Source of the DNA: Streptomyces sp. CBMA123
GTDB taxonomy: Bacteria; Actinomycetota; Actinomycetes; Streptomycetales; Streptomycetaceae
Reading direction: 5' to 3'
DNA length: 64,000 nucleotides
Assembly: GCF_014596465.1 (NCBI RefSeq)
Contig: NZ_MECK01000001.1
Span: forward strand, 186,001-250,000
The stretch's first letter is position 1, and the number at the start of each line of letters is the position of its first letter. Shown piece after piece: positions 25,552 through 34,694 of the stretch. Below the pieces are notes generated by a model. It ran no database searches. It was not told the origin of the DNA and worked only from the letters and a program-made list of their open reading frames with translations. Both the position numbers and the translations under genes were made by a program.

Positions 25552-27351
25552 ATGACCGGCAAGAACAACGAACCACTCGACGCCGAATGGGTGGCCCGCA
25601 AGCACACGACATACGACGAACTCACCTCTGCGGACGGCGAACTGTGGTGGATCCAGTCGGACCCTGACCTAGGGGGAACTCGCCGCCTGATGCGCGCGAG
25701 GCCGCAGGAGAAGGCCCATCCGCAGACTCCGCCGGAACTGTCCCTGGGAGGCTGGCTGCACGCGTACGGCGGCGGGGCGTACGCCGTCACCACTGACCGC
25801 CAGTGGATCATCAGCGCTGAGGACAGCAAGATCTACGAACTGGCCGATGTCGGCGCTCCCCGCCCGATCGTCCCGGCGGATGACCGCTTCCTCTACGGCG
25901 ACCTGCACCTCGCGGACGGCAACCTGCTGGCCGTACGGGGGAACGACCACGGCGACGAGATCGTCAAGGTCGGCACCGACGGCCAGAGCATGCGGGTGCT
26001 GGTGAGTTCATCGGGGTTCCTCGCAGCGGCGCGCTGCCGCAGCGGCCTACTCGCCTACCTCGAGTGGGACGGCGACCGGATGCCGTGGGACTCCACCCGG
26101 CTCCAGGTGACAGACCTTCCGGAGCACGGGCCGGCGCCCTCGCCCAAGCTTGTTGCCGGCGGGGAAGAAGAATCCGTGGTCCAGCCAGCATGGGGGCCAG
26201 ACGGAATGCTGTACTTCCTCTCCGATCGCACAGGATGGTGGAATCTGTACCGCTGGGACGGCCTGCGTGTCCACGCGGTAGCTCCCATGGATGCCGACTG
26301 CGCGCCAGCGCCGTGGGAAGGCGGATACCAGTCGTTCGGTTTCCTGCCGGGAGGCGAGATCGTGCTCACGGTCTCCGACGGGTTCTGCACACGCCTGATC
26401 ACCGTAGGCGGGGACGGCCACTGCCGCGAACAGGAAGCTGATGTGACCTCGGTGAAGCCCTACGTCGCGGTGCTCGGCCAACAGGTAGCGCTGATTGCCT
26501 CCACACCGACCAGTACCCCGTCGATTCGGGTCTTCGACCTTGCCAGCCCGATTCCCGCCTGGCGCTGGAATTTTCCAACCCCCATGCACGAGCAGCCGCA
26601 GTACTCCTGCGCGGCTCCGATCATCCGCGAAGTACGCTCCAGCAGTACCACCATCCGCTACCTGCTGCACCGTCCACCCATGAACGGGCCTGTGCCGCTG
26701 CTCGTCCGCGCGCACCCGGGACCAACCGACGATGTGCCGATGCGCCTCGACTGGACCGTGCAGTACTTCGTTGCTCGCGGTTTCGCCGTTGCCGACGTCG
26801 CCTACCGAGGTAGCACGGGGCAGGGGCGCCAGTTCCGGCAAGCCCTCCACGGTCACTGGGGGGAGTTCGATGTCGAAGACTGCGCGGCCGTCGCACAGCA
26901 GCTCCTGGCCGACGGCACAGCCCTCCGGGGCGCGGTGTTCATCAGCGGGGCCAGTGCGGGCGGATACACCGCGCTCCAAGCCGCCTGTCTGACCGGCCCG
27001 TTCACCGGTGCCACAGCCGCATCCGCAATCATCGACCCGAAGCGCTGGACAATCACAGCACCCCGGTTCCAGCGACCGCACGCCGCAGTCCTCGCCGGGC
27101 CGGTGGGTGCGGTGCGCGCCGAGGCCATCCGTGTCCCGGTGCTGCTGGTCCACGGAACCAGCGACGACATCGCCACAGTGGCCGACGCCCGGCGTCTTGC
27201 CGCCGAGCTGCAAGCACGTGGTGCCGATCACGAGACGCTCTTCCTTGAGGGGGGTGACCACTACCTGTCGGTGCCGGAAAGCCGCCGAGCCGTACTGGAA
27301 GCAGAGCTGCGCTTCTTCCAGAGGATCACGCCGGTAGGGGTGTTGCCGTAG
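25552..27351 (+). CDS. Prolyl-oligopeptidase (S9) family serine peptidase
   Basis: A 599-residue protein: an N-terminal beta-propeller-like half (about 1-350), then an alpha/beta-hydrolase domain with nucleophile GASAGGY (Ser468), acidic DD538-539 in HGTSDDIAT, and His570 in GGDHYLS. No signal peptide is visible, so it is probably cytoplasmic and acts on oligopeptides or on ester/amide bonds of a small compound. ATG 25552 follows GAGAGGATC. Its 3' end overlaps that of the convergent second XRE gene by 26 bases. Possible role in self-protection by hydrolysis (inference). Confidence 0.9.
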   Translation: MTGKNNEPLDAEWVARKHTTYDELTSADGELWWIQSDPDLGGTRRLMRARPQEKAHPQTPPELSLGGWLHAYGGGAYAVTTDRQWIISAEDSKIYELADVGAPRPIVPADDRFLYGDLHLADGNLLAVRGNDHGDEIVKVGTDGQSMRVLVSSSGFLAAARCRSGLLAYLEWDGDRMPWDSTRLQVTDLPEHGPAPSPKLVAGGEEESVVQPAWGPDGMLYFLSDRTGWWNLYRWDGLRVHAVAPMDADCAPAPWEGGYQSFGFLPGGEIVLTVSDGFCTRLITVGGDGHCREQEADVTSVKPYVAVLGQQVALIASTPTSTPSIRVFDLASPIPAWRWNFPTPMHEQPQYSCAAPIIREVRSSSTTIRYLLHRPPMNGPVPLLVRAHPGPTDDVPMRLDWTVQYFVARGFAVADVAYRGSTGQGRQFRQALHGHWGEFDVEDCAAVAQQLLADGTALRGAVFISGASAGGYTALQAACLTGPFTGATAASAIIDPKRWTITAPRFQRPHAAVLAGPVGAVRAEAIRVPVLLVHGTSDDIATVADARRLAAELQARGADHETLFLEGGDHYLSVPESRRAVLEAELRFFQRITPVGVLP

Positions 27352-28666
27352 CACGTTTGGCCGCGGCTGGCAGAACCTGGCGAACGAACTCGTCGAGGTC
27401 CGCGACCGCCCGCTGCTCTGCATACGGCGCGAGGTCGGTAAGCAAACGGGCAACGCGGTCGACACAGCGTCCAGAGGAGGTGCGCGCGGCGTACCCGACG
27501 GCTTCGAAACCTACGGTGCAGGCTTGTTCGATGTCGCCTGACCGAAGCCAGGTTGAGGCCATCAGGGTCGCGTCAATGGCACGACGGCGTACGCGATCAC
27601 GCCCAACTCCGAGCAGTGCGTCAGCTACCTGGGCGCGGGCCTGCGGGGCCCTGCCGAGGTCGTGGAAGCAGTGTGCCATCTCGTCCGCAAGGTAGGCCCG
27701 GGTGAAGTACGCGATCCACGGTGGCTCGTTGCCGGACGTCGAGGTGTCTAGCAGCTTCTCGGCCTGAAGGAGCATGGCTGTCGCCTCGCGCTCGTCACCC
27801 AGCCGAGCGTGAGCGCGCGCGCCGACGGCGGCGATCGCGGCCCGGGTGGCTGCGCTCGCGGAGGTCCCTGCCCTCACGCTTGCCGCCTGGGCCCAGCGGA
27901 GCGCGACCTGAGGGTGATCGCAGTGCAGCGCCAGATGCCCGAGGTTGACCGCAACAAGGTAGGCGCCGTAGGCGTCGTCAGCCACTCCGTGGGTGAGGCC
28001 CAGCGCCTGCTTGTAGTACGTCTGCGCCCACCCTGGCCGCCCAGCGTCCACCGCCTGGTAGCCGGCCAGTTCGAGGAAGCCCGCTGCGATCCGGGCCCGC
28101 GAGCGATCGACGTCAGCGCTTGCCGCGGAGCGGGAGAGCAGCGAGCTCAGCTCCGTGTCGACGTAGGTGCGGAGTTGGGTTGCGAATTGCCCTGCGCCGT
28201 GGGCGTGATCCAACTGCCGAAACATCGCGAGCATCCCGCCCGCCACTTCAACATCGTCCTCGGTAACCCAGAGTCGGCTGCCTTCATTGGCCGCAGCCTG
28301 TCCCGGGTCCGCTGCGACCCACTCCGCGACCACCAGCTCAGATGCCTTCGGGTCGAATCTGGCAGACGGCTCGCTCTTGCGCGCAGAGCCGAGTGATGGC
28401 GTGCGACGACGCTCTTCCTCGGCTGCCGGCCAGAGGTCAACGAGCGCACCACCGGCCTCAAGGGCCTGATCGCAGGCCGCGATGAACTGACGCGATGGGA
28501 ACCGCTCGCTCGCCTCGACCCGGCGGACCAAATCGGCACTGCTATGGACTGCGGCGCCCAACTTGGCTTGACTTAACCCTCTGGCGGTCCGAAGTTCGCG
28601 CAGCGTTGCCCCGAGTTTGGCCAGCGCCGAGCCAGCCGAGACAAGCTCCCGTGCCTTGGCGGCCAT
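27326..28666 (-). CDS. XRE-family regulator with TPR-like domain, second copy
   Basis: A 446-residue HTH regulator. The XRE helix-turn-helix covers about 18-65 (RTARGLSQAKLGAAVHSSA then LVRRVEASER) and a long helical TPR-like region follows. Leu31, in the HTH, is a TTA codon (28574-28576), matching the TTA in the HTH of the regulator at 23144. ATG 28666 is preferred; GTG 28669 is adjacent. Upstream at 28804-28832 lies a perfect 11-bp palindrome of the type found before the other regulator, so the two may recognise related sites or control each other. Target genes unknown. Confidence 0.87.
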   Translation of the reverse strand: MAAKARELVSAGSALAKLGATLRELRTARGLSQAKLGAAVHSSADLVRRVEASERFPSRQFIAACDQALEAGGALVDLWPAAEEERRRTPSLGSARKSEPSARFDPKASELVVAEWVAADPGQAAANEGSRLWVTEDDVEVAGGMLAMFRQLDHAHGAGQFATQLRTYVDTELSSLLSRSAASADVDRSRARIAAGFLELAGYQAVDAGRPGWAQTYYKQALGLTHGVADDAYGAYLVAVNLGHLALHCDHPQVALRWAQAASVRAGTSASAATRAAIAAVGARAHARLGDEREATAMLLQAEKLLDTSTSGNEPPWIAYFTRAYLADEMAHCFHDLGRAPQARAQVADALLGVGRDRVRRRAIDATLMASTWLRSGDIEQACTVGFEAVGYAARTSSGRCVDRVARLLTDLAPYAEQRAVADLDEFVRQVLPAAAKRATATPLPA

Positions 28667-29040
28667 CACACCCCCGCTGCTTCCCTACTCACCCACGACC
28701 CGGCTCCACGACGTGTCGTCACATTCTGTTCCACTCACTGCCATTTGTGTAGGCGATCCGGCGTCAGCTGGTCATGTGGACGGACGACGAGTTCCCGCAG
28801 CTCGGATGCGGACACCCATCATGTCCGCATCCAGCCACTCGTACTCCGGTAATCGGCCAGCCAATCTGGAATCGCTGCCCGTCCGGCGCCGGCGCACGGA
28901 GACGCCCCAGACGTGCCCCCGACCGGGCCCGCGCGCCCGGACTCCCGACCGCCCGCTCGATACGGCATCCCCCTCCGTACCGAGCGGGCACCAACTAACA
29001 ATGCGCGATGCGCGCTTGAGCCTTGACCGACTGAGGAGAC
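28667..29040. other. Divergent regulatory region before the DUF574 gene
   Basis: 374 bases without a supported gene, between the leftward XRE gene and the rightward methyltransferase. Besides the palindrome at 28804-28832 it holds a lone half-site-like ATGTGGACG at 28774-28782. The DUF574 ribosome-binding site GAGGAG is near 29033. Confidence 0.5.
28804..28832. promoter_or_regulatory. Perfect 11-bp operator-like palindrome GGATGCGGACA-N7-TGTCCGCATCC
   Basis: GGATGCGGACA at 28804-28814 and TGTCCGCATCC at 28822-28832 form a perfect inverted repeat with a 7-base spacer, 138 bp upstream of the XRE start at 28666 and about 210 bp upstream of the divergent methyltransferase. Same core, spacing and orientation as the palindrome at 22899-22923. 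It could also fold as an RNA hairpin, but the recurrence upstream of both XRE genes favours an operator. Confidence 0.6.
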
Positions 29041-29952
29041 ATGACCACGACCCAGGACCACCGCCCGGAGTCGGACAGCGCGCCGCTCGGCGTCGGCACG
29101 TTTCCGACCCAGATGATCTCTACAGCCGTCGGCGGCGATCCCGAGTCCTACTCCTCTGGTGCGCCGTCCGGTGATCTGCTGGCCGACCGGCCGCGCCCGG
29201 CCCGGCTGTACGACTACTACCTCAACGGCAAGGACAATTTCGCGGCCGATCGGGCAGCGGCTGATGCGCTGCTGAAGGTGGCACCCACGCTGCCGACCAC
29301 GGCCCGCGAGAACCGGCGCTTCCTGGAGCGCGCGGTCCGGCATCTCGCACGACTGGGGATCAGCCAATTCCTGGACATTGGCACCGGGATCCCCACCAGC
29401 CCCAACACCCACGAGATTGCCCAGGCCGAGGACCCGGCCTCCCGTGTCGTCTACGTCGACAACGACCCGATGGTGCTGGCCCACGCACGCGCCCTGCTCA
29501 CCAGCCAGCCGGAGGGGCGGACCGCGGTTCTCAAGGCCGATCTTCGCGACCCGCAGCAGATTCTCGCCGGTGCCCGCGCAGTGCTGGACTTCCAACGGCC
29601 CATCGCTCTGATGCTGATAGCGGTCCTGCACTTCATCGAGGATTCGGACGATCCGCGCGGCCTGGTCGCCGAGCTGGTGGAGGCCCTTCCGCACGGCAGC
29701 TGCGTGATGCTGTCCCACGTCACCGGCGACTTCGACCCCGGCGCCTGGGAGAACGTCGTGGCCCTCTACCGCAAGGCCCACATCCCAGCCCAGGCCCGGT
29801 CCCGATCCGAGATCGAGGCCATCACCGCCGGCCTGCAGATCATGCCGCCGGGACTGCAGGTGGTCTCCCGGTGGCGGCCAGACGGCCCGGTCGACCCGGC
29901 GCTGACCGACGCCGCGGTCTCCTGCTATGGCGTCCTCTGCCGCAAGTCCTGA
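29041..29952 (+). CDS. SAM-dependent methyltransferase, DUF574 family
   Basis: A 303-residue member of the actinobacterial S-adenosyl methyltransferase family DUF574. It has the family hallmark ARLYDYYLNGKDNFAADR (about 54-71) and a SAM-binding loop FLDIGTGIPTSPN (about 110-122), followed by VVYVDNDP. Substrates are generally unknown. These proteins are abundant in Streptomyces and often sit beside regulators. ATG 29041 follows GAGGAG. It diverges from the XRE gene across the palindrome-containing region and may be one of its targets. Confidence 0.92.
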   Translation: MTTTQDHRPESDSAPLGVGTFPTQMISTAVGGDPESYSSGAPSGDLLADRPRPARLYDYYLNGKDNFAADRAAADALLKVAPTLPTTARENRRFLERAVRHLARLGISQFLDIGTGIPTSPNTHEIAQAEDPASRVVYVDNDPMVLAHARALLTSQPEGRTAVLKADLRDPQQILAGARAVLDFQRPIALMLIAVLHFIEDSDDPRGLVAELVEALPHGSCVMLSHVTGDFDPGAWENVVALYRKAHIPAQARSRSEIEAITAGLQIMPPGLQVVSRWRPDGPVDPALTDAAVSCYGVLCRKS

Positions 29953-30019
29953 TCGGAGGGCTACCCAGCTGGCCGACCGGCAGTTCATCCTCCATTCCTG
30001 CCACCTCAGCGAGGATCTG

Positions 30020-30475
30020 ATGGCATCTCATGCAGAAAGCGCAGCCGTGGGCGGCATGGTCGCCTGCTCGCTGGTCGCGCTGCTCGTGGCGGCCTACTCG
30101 CAGTGGATCGCGACGGTGGCACGCCGCAGGGCCTTGGAGTTGGAGAAGGCATTGGTCGCGGCGACCGCGCTGCCGCCCGCGGCGGGCGCCGAGCTGGCTC
30201 AGTACCTGGTGGCGTTGGCGGCCGGAGCGGAGCCGGGCTCGCTTCAGCACCTGGTGCTGCAGTCGGCTACGGCCTTGGCTGCGGAGCGCCGGCGGGTGGA
30301 CGAGTTGGTCACGGATCTTGTGTCGGCCGTGATGGCAGCCGCCCGCGGTGAGGTGCCGGCGTGGAGTGCCGGGTGCGGGAGTGGGCAAACCGCTGACGGT
30401 CGTGCCCCCTGCTGTGTCCAAGCCGGCCCGCAGAGGCGTCCGGCGGCTGGAGGTGGGCGAGATGCGCGCCTGTGA
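30020..30475 (+). CDS. Small single-span membrane protein, unknown function
   Basis: A 151-residue protein with one clear hydrophobic segment near the N-terminus (GGMVACSLVALLVAAYSQWI), then a basic stretch and an Ala/Leu/Glu-rich helix likely to be cytoplasmic. The last roughly 35 residues (CGSGQTADGRAPCCVQ...) look unlike coding sequence of this genome, so the 3' end may have been altered by a frameshift. ATG 30020 with GAGGAT upstream is used. No family recognised. Confidence 0.5.
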   Translation: MASHAESAAVGGMVACSLVALLVAAYSQWIATVARRRALELEKALVAATALPPAAGAELAQYLVALAAGAEPGSLQHLVLQSATALAAERRRVDELVTDLVSAVMAAARGEVPAWSAGCGSGQTADGRAPCCVQAGPQRRPAAGGGRDARL

Positions 30476-30489
30476 GGCAGCGGGTACCG

Positions 30490-30546
30490 CGCGGGTGGTG
30501 TTCCATCCCGCTGGTCTCGACGAGGTGCTGCGGTCGGTCGTGGAGT
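30490..30546 (+). repeat. Partial duplicate of the N-terminal region of the next gene
   Basis: This stretch encodes RVVFHPAGLDEVLRSVVE in one frame, resembling RPLYHPAGFDSALRTAVD at the start of the gene at 30646. The similarity covers about 55 bases with scattered differences. It has no continuation and is probably a remnant of a tandem paralogue. Confidence 0.45.
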
Positions 30547-30645
30547 GTTCATCCATCCCAGACAGGAGCCGATGGACGTCCCGCTTGATCAACCGTGGGG
30601 CCTGGCCCTCCATGTATGGCATGTCTATGACTGAAAGGGTGATCC

Positions 30646-31623
30646 GTGATCGCCGTGTCTCCGGCTCGGCCGTTGTACCACCCCGCTGGGTTCGACAGTG
30701 CGCTCCGGACTGCGGTGGATGACCTGCGGGCCGGGCGCTGGCTGTCGACGCAGCGGCTGCTGGCCGCCACGGCGCAGAACGCTGGCCTACGGACTTCTCG
30801 GACGCAGGTGCTGGCACTGGTCGCGGCCCGGTCGACTGTGCTCACCGACTGGGCCCGCGAGGACCCCGACGATCCGGGGCTCGCCATCGTGCGGACACGG
30901 GTGATGGTCGAGCATGCCCTGGCCGCAGCCGAGGCCGGCTCGCCGGAGGCCGAGCGCTTGGAGCAGGAAGCCCGCGAGTCGTGCCAGGCCGCCGCTCAGG
31001 CAGTGCGCTCGGACCCTGTGCCGTGGGTGTGCTTGATCGCCCTGGCCGCGCTGGACCGCGCCAGGCAGCGGCCCGAACACCAGCAGCGCTCGTCGGACCC
31101 GATGCTTCCGCCCGGACCATGGGGGCTGCTCGATGAGGCCCTCAGGCGCGATCCAGGCAACCGAGAGGCCCACCACCGCATGCTCCGCTACTGGCACCAG
31201 GTCTACCGGCCGGCGGCGGCCGACTTCGTGAACGTCGTCATGTCGATGGCTCCGGCCGGATCACCGCTCTCCGCCCTGCCGCTGTACTTGTCGGTCGACT
31301 ACTACCGCAACGAGCCGAGGCGCAACGCGGTCGTGCTCCGGCAGTGGCTCCGGGAGCCTCACTTCTCCCGTGCTCAGCGCGCGTACGAGGGCTGGTCCGT
31401 GGCGGAGCCGGGAGCGTGGCCGGTCGTCGATCTCAGCTACCTCGCCCACGCGTTGTGGGCATCGGCCCAGATGGCCGCCGCCGTCGAAGTGTTCAGCGCA
31501 CTCGGTCAGTTCGCGTCCAAGGCGCCGTGGACCCATGTCGCCGACTCGCCGGAGAAGGCGGAGGCTCTGCTGCTCATCGCCCGGGAACAGGCCCTCGCTG
31601 GCCGCGCGACCGCTTTGGCCTGA
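30646..31623 (+). CDS. Helical-repeat protein of unknown function
   Basis: A 325-residue, mostly alpha-helical soluble protein without recognised catalytic motifs. Regularly spaced Ala/Leu-rich helices (for example TRVMVEHALAAAEAGSPEAE and EALRRDPGNREAHHRMLRYW) suggest TPR-like packing. GTG 30646 follows AAGGGTGA. It lies 55 bases upstream of the amino-acid permease gene and may belong to the same transcript. Such proteins in Streptomyces often serve as binding modules; no function can be assigned. Confidence 0.72.
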   Translation: MIAVSPARPLYHPAGFDSALRTAVDDLRAGRWLSTQRLLAATAQNAGLRTSRTQVLALVAARSTVLTDWAREDPDDPGLAIVRTRVMVEHALAAAEAGSPEAERLEQEARESCQAAAQAVRSDPVPWVCLIALAALDRARQRPEHQQRSSDPMLPPGPWGLLDEALRRDPGNREAHHRMLRYWHQVYRPAAADFVNVVMSMAPAGSPLSALPLYLSVDYYRNEPRRNAVVLRQWLREPHFSRAQRAYEGWSVAEPGAWPVVDLSYLAHALWASAQMAAAVEVFSALGQFASKAPWTHVADSPEKAEALLLIAREQALAGRATALA

Positions 31624-31678
31624 TTCTCGGCCGTCCCCTTTCCATCATCCGTCTTCTTCCCGCACGGAGGTTGTCCCG

Positions 31679-33178
31679 ATGTCCCCCGCCCAGGCAGCAC
31701 CACCGACCGACGAGGAACGGCTCCGCCAGCTCGGCTACCAGCCCAAGCTACGGCGGAGAATGGGTGAGTTCGGCAACTTCGCCAGCTCCTTCTCCGTCAT
31801 CAGCATCCTGTCCGGCTGTATGACGATGCTCGCGTTCGGTCTGAACACGGGCGGGCCGGCGGTGATCTTTTGGGGCTGGATCGGCGTCGGGGGCCTGGTC
31901 ATGTTCGTCGGCCTGGCGCTCGCCGAGGTGACCTCGGCCTATCCGACGTCCGGTGCGCTCTACTTCATGGCCCACCAGCTGGGCGGCCCCCGGTGGGGCT
32001 GGATGACCGGCTGGCTCAACCTCCTCGGACTGGTGGGCGGCATCTGCGGCATCGACTACGGCGCGTCGCAGTTCGTCGGCGCGTTCCTCAACATGCAGTT
32101 CGGATACTCGCCAACGCCGGGCGGCCTGTTCGGGATCTTCGTTGCGATCCTGCTGCTCCACGCGGTGCTGAACCTGCGCGGCGTGCGGCTGGTGTCGTTG
32201 CTCAACGGCGTCTCGGTGTGGTGGCACATCGGTGGTGTCGTGCTGATCGTCGGGGCGCTCGCGATCGTGCCCACCCAGCACCGGGACCTCAGCTGGGTGG
32301 TCGGACACTTCGTCAACAACAGCGGCTGGAGCAACCCGATCTACGTGAGCGCGGTCGGTTTGCTGCTGGCCCAGTACACCTTCTCGGGCTACGACGCCAG
32401 CGCGCACATGAGCGAGGAGACCACCAGGGCATCGGTGTCGGCGCCCCGCGGAATCGTCCGCTCGATCTGGGTGAGCTGGATCGCCGGCGCCGTCCTGCTG
32501 GCCGGCATGCTGTTCGCCATCCAGGACTATGACGGCGTCCTCAACTCGCCCACTGGCGTGCCGCCGGCGCAGATCTTCATCGACGCGCTCGGGACGACCG
32601 GGGCGAAGGTGCTCTTGGTGGTGGTGATCGTGGCGCAGTTGTTCTGCGGCAACGCGGAGACGGCGGCGGCGTCAAGGATGGTCTTCGCGTTCTCCCGGGA
32701 CGGCGCGCTCCCCGGATCCGGACTCTGGTGCCGGGTGTCGGAGCGCACTGGGACGCCGGTCGCCGGGGTGTGGCTGTCGCTCGGGGCTGCGCTGGTGCTC
32801 GCACTGCCGTCGCTGTACAGCGCGACCGCGTATGGCGCGGTGACCGCCGTCAATGTGGTGGGGATGACGCCAGCGTACGCGGTGCCGATCTACCTCCGGC
32901 TGCGCAAGGGCCGCCGGTTCAAGGCGGGGCCGTGGAGCCTGGGCCGCCGGGGCCCGGCGATCGGCTCGATCGCGGTGGGCTGGGTGGCCGTGGTGAGCGT
33001 GTTGGTGTGCTTGCCGCAGTCCTCGCCGGTGACGGTCGACACCTTCAACTACGCGCCCGTGGCCTTGGCGGTGGTGCTGCTGCTGGCCTGGGGGTGGTGG
33101 CTCAAGGCCGGGCGCTCGTACTCACCGCCGGTCCAACAGTCGACCGAGCTGGTCGCGCTGACTGAGGAGGTCGTGTGA
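31679..33178 (+). CDS. APC-superfamily amino acid/polyamine permease
   Basis: A 499-residue integral membrane protein with about 12 hydrophobic segments. The APC pattern is visible: FASSFSVISILSGCMTMLAF at the first helix, LALAEVTSAYPTSGALYFMA at the second to third, and FSGYDASAHMSEETTRASVS in the middle, the last typical of GABA/amine permeases (AmtT-like). ATG 31679 follows CGGAGG. The stop overlaps the next gene by GTGA, so transport and the glutamine-synthetase-type ligase are coupled: uptake of an amine or amino acid followed by gamma-glutamylation is a reasonable inference. Confidence 0.92.
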   Translation: MSPAQAAPPTDEERLRQLGYQPKLRRRMGEFGNFASSFSVISILSGCMTMLAFGLNTGGPAVIFWGWIGVGGLVMFVGLALAEVTSAYPTSGALYFMAHQLGGPRWGWMTGWLNLLGLVGGICGIDYGASQFVGAFLNMQFGYSPTPGGLFGIFVAILLLHAVLNLRGVRLVSLLNGVSVWWHIGGVVLIVGALAIVPTQHRDLSWVVGHFVNNSGWSNPIYVSAVGLLLAQYTFSGYDASAHMSEETTRASVSAPRGIVRSIWVSWIAGAVLLAGMLFAIQDYDGVLNSPTGVPPAQIFIDALGTTGAKVLLVVVIVAQLFCGNAETAAASRMVFAFSRDGALPGSGLWCRVSERTGTPVAGVWLSLGAALVLALPSLYSATAYGAVTAVNVVGMTPAYAVPIYLRLRKGRRFKAGPWSLGRRGPAIGSIAVGWVAVVSVLVCLPQSSPVTVDTFNYAPVALAVVLLLAWGWWLKAGRSYSPPVQQSTELVALTEEVV

Positions 33179-34650
33179 CCAGCCGCCGAACAGCCCGACC
33201 GGACGGTGGCCGAGGAGCCGCACGCGGCCAAGGCCAGAGCGCGGATGGTACGAGGTCAGTGATGCGGGCGGCGCGCTCCGACGCGAGCGGCAATTCGACG
33301 CTGACCTCGCCGGTCGGGCCGCTGCACCAGCTGGTGGACAGGCTCGGGATCGACACCGTGCTGCTGGCCGTCATCGATCCGCAGGGACGATTCAAGGGCA
33401 AGGAGTACGACGCCCGCACATTGCTGCAGCGGTTGGGCTCCGGGCCGGTCACTCCGGAGATGTGCGGATACGTGCTCGGCACGGATCTGGACATGACGCC
33501 CCTACGGGGTGGCGAGTTCTCCTGGGAGGGCGGTTTCGGGGATGTCGCAGTGCAGCCCGACTTCGACCACGCCCGCGTCCTCCCGTGGGAACCGAACAGC
33601 GCCATCGTGCTTGCCCGGCCTCTGGATGGCGGTCGGCCGCACCCGCTCTCCCCTGCCACCATCCTCGACGAGCAGCTCGACCAGCTCCAGGGCCTGGGCT
33701 ACGAGGTGCGGGTCGGCATCGAGACCGAGTTCGTCCTCTACGCAAGCACCGGCACCGACGCAGCGGCAGCTGGCTGGCGCGGGCTGCGTCCGGTGACCTG
33801 GGACAATCGCGACTACGCCCTCGACCGGCCGAGGCCAGCGGCCAACTACTCCCGGTTGCTGCGCCAGGCCCTGGCCGGAGCCGAACTGCCCGTCGAGGCG
33901 GTCAAACTGGAAGGCGCGCCCGGCCAGATCGAGGTGACATTCCCTTACGGCCCGGCCCGGGATGCCTGCGAGCAGCACGTGCTGTTCAAGCACGCGGCCA
34001 AGGCGGTTGCGGAGCAGCAGCAGCTAGCTGCGACGTTCATGGCGGCCCCGGCGGATGGGGTGGGTTCCGGGATGCATCTGCACCTGTCGCTGTGGGACGG
34101 CGACCGGCCCCTGCTGGTCTCCGACCAGGACGCGGGCGCTCTGTCGGCGGTGGGCGAGCACGCGGTTGCCGGGCTGCTGGATGTGCTGCACCAGACCGGT
34201 CCGATGTGGGCGCCGTACGTGAACAGCTACAAGCGCCTGCGGGGGCCATTTGCGCCGTCGAAGCTCGTGTGGGGATGGGACAACCGCTCGGCCGCAGTGC
34301 GGGTGGTCGGCCACGGGCGCGGCCTTCACCTGGAGGTCCGCCTGCCCGGCGCGGACGCCAACCCCTACCTCGCCCTGGCCGCCGCCGTCGCCGCGGTCCG
34401 CCACGGCATCACCAACGGCCTCAAGCCCGACGAGCCCATCACCGGCGACGCCAACTGGGACGAGGATCTGCGGGTGGTTTCCCGTCACCCCTGGGATGCC
34501 ATCGAGAAGTTCGAGGCCGGTCGCGTGTCCAGGGAGTTGCTGGGCGAGCGGGTTGTCGCCCATCTGGCCACACTGGCATGGCTGGAGGTCGACCACCACG
34601 CCGCCCGCGTCACCGACGCGGAGCTGGCACGCGGGTTCGCCCAGTCCTGA
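33175..34650 (+). CDS. Glutamine-synthetase family ligase, GlnA3/PuuA-like
   Basis: A 491-residue protein of the glutamine synthetase superfamily. Catalytic-domain motifs are VGIETEFVLY (glutamate/metal site), KLEGAPGQIEVTF, the ATP loop region GSGMHLHLSLWD, NSYKRL, and the distal HLEVRLPGADANPY. It joins an amine to L-glutamate with ATP. The context with an amine-type permease points to gamma-glutamylation of an amine (polyamine or ethanolamine) rather than bulk nitrogen assimilation. GTG 33175 overlaps the permease stop, but a start further in (for example ATG 33262) would remove a disordered Arg-rich leader. Confidence 0.9.
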   Translation: MTSRRTARPDGGRGAARGQGQSADGTRSVMRAARSDASGNSTLTSPVGPLHQLVDRLGIDTVLLAVIDPQGRFKGKEYDARTLLQRLGSGPVTPEMCGYVLGTDLDMTPLRGGEFSWEGGFGDVAVQPDFDHARVLPWEPNSAIVLARPLDGGRPHPLSPATILDEQLDQLQGLGYEVRVGIETEFVLYASTGTDAAAAGWRGLRPVTWDNRDYALDRPRPAANYSRLLRQALAGAELPVEAVKLEGAPGQIEVTFPYGPARDACEQHVLFKHAAKAVAEQQQLAATFMAAPADGVGSGMHLHLSLWDGDRPLLVSDQDAGALSAVGEHAVAGLLDVLHQTGPMWAPYVNSYKRLRGPFAPSKLVWGWDNRSAAVRVVGHGRGLHLEVRLPGADANPYLALAAAVAAVRHGITNGLKPDEPITGDANWDEDLRVVSRHPWDAIEKFEAGRVSRELLGERVVAHLATLAWLEVDHHAARVTDAELARGFAQS

Positions 34651-34658
34651 GCCCCGGG

Positions 34659-34694
34659 CCGGTCGCGGCGCCACACCCCCGGGCCCGCGACCGG
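34659..34694 (+). terminator. Hairpin between the ligase and Mur-like genes
   Basis: A perfect 10-bp stem, CCGGTCGCGG at 34659-34668 and CCGCGACCGG at 34685-34694, with a 16-nt loop, 9 bases after the ligase stop, followed by tandem GGTCC units. It may attenuate rather than end transcription, since the next gene starts only 50 bases later in the same direction. Confidence 0.6.
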
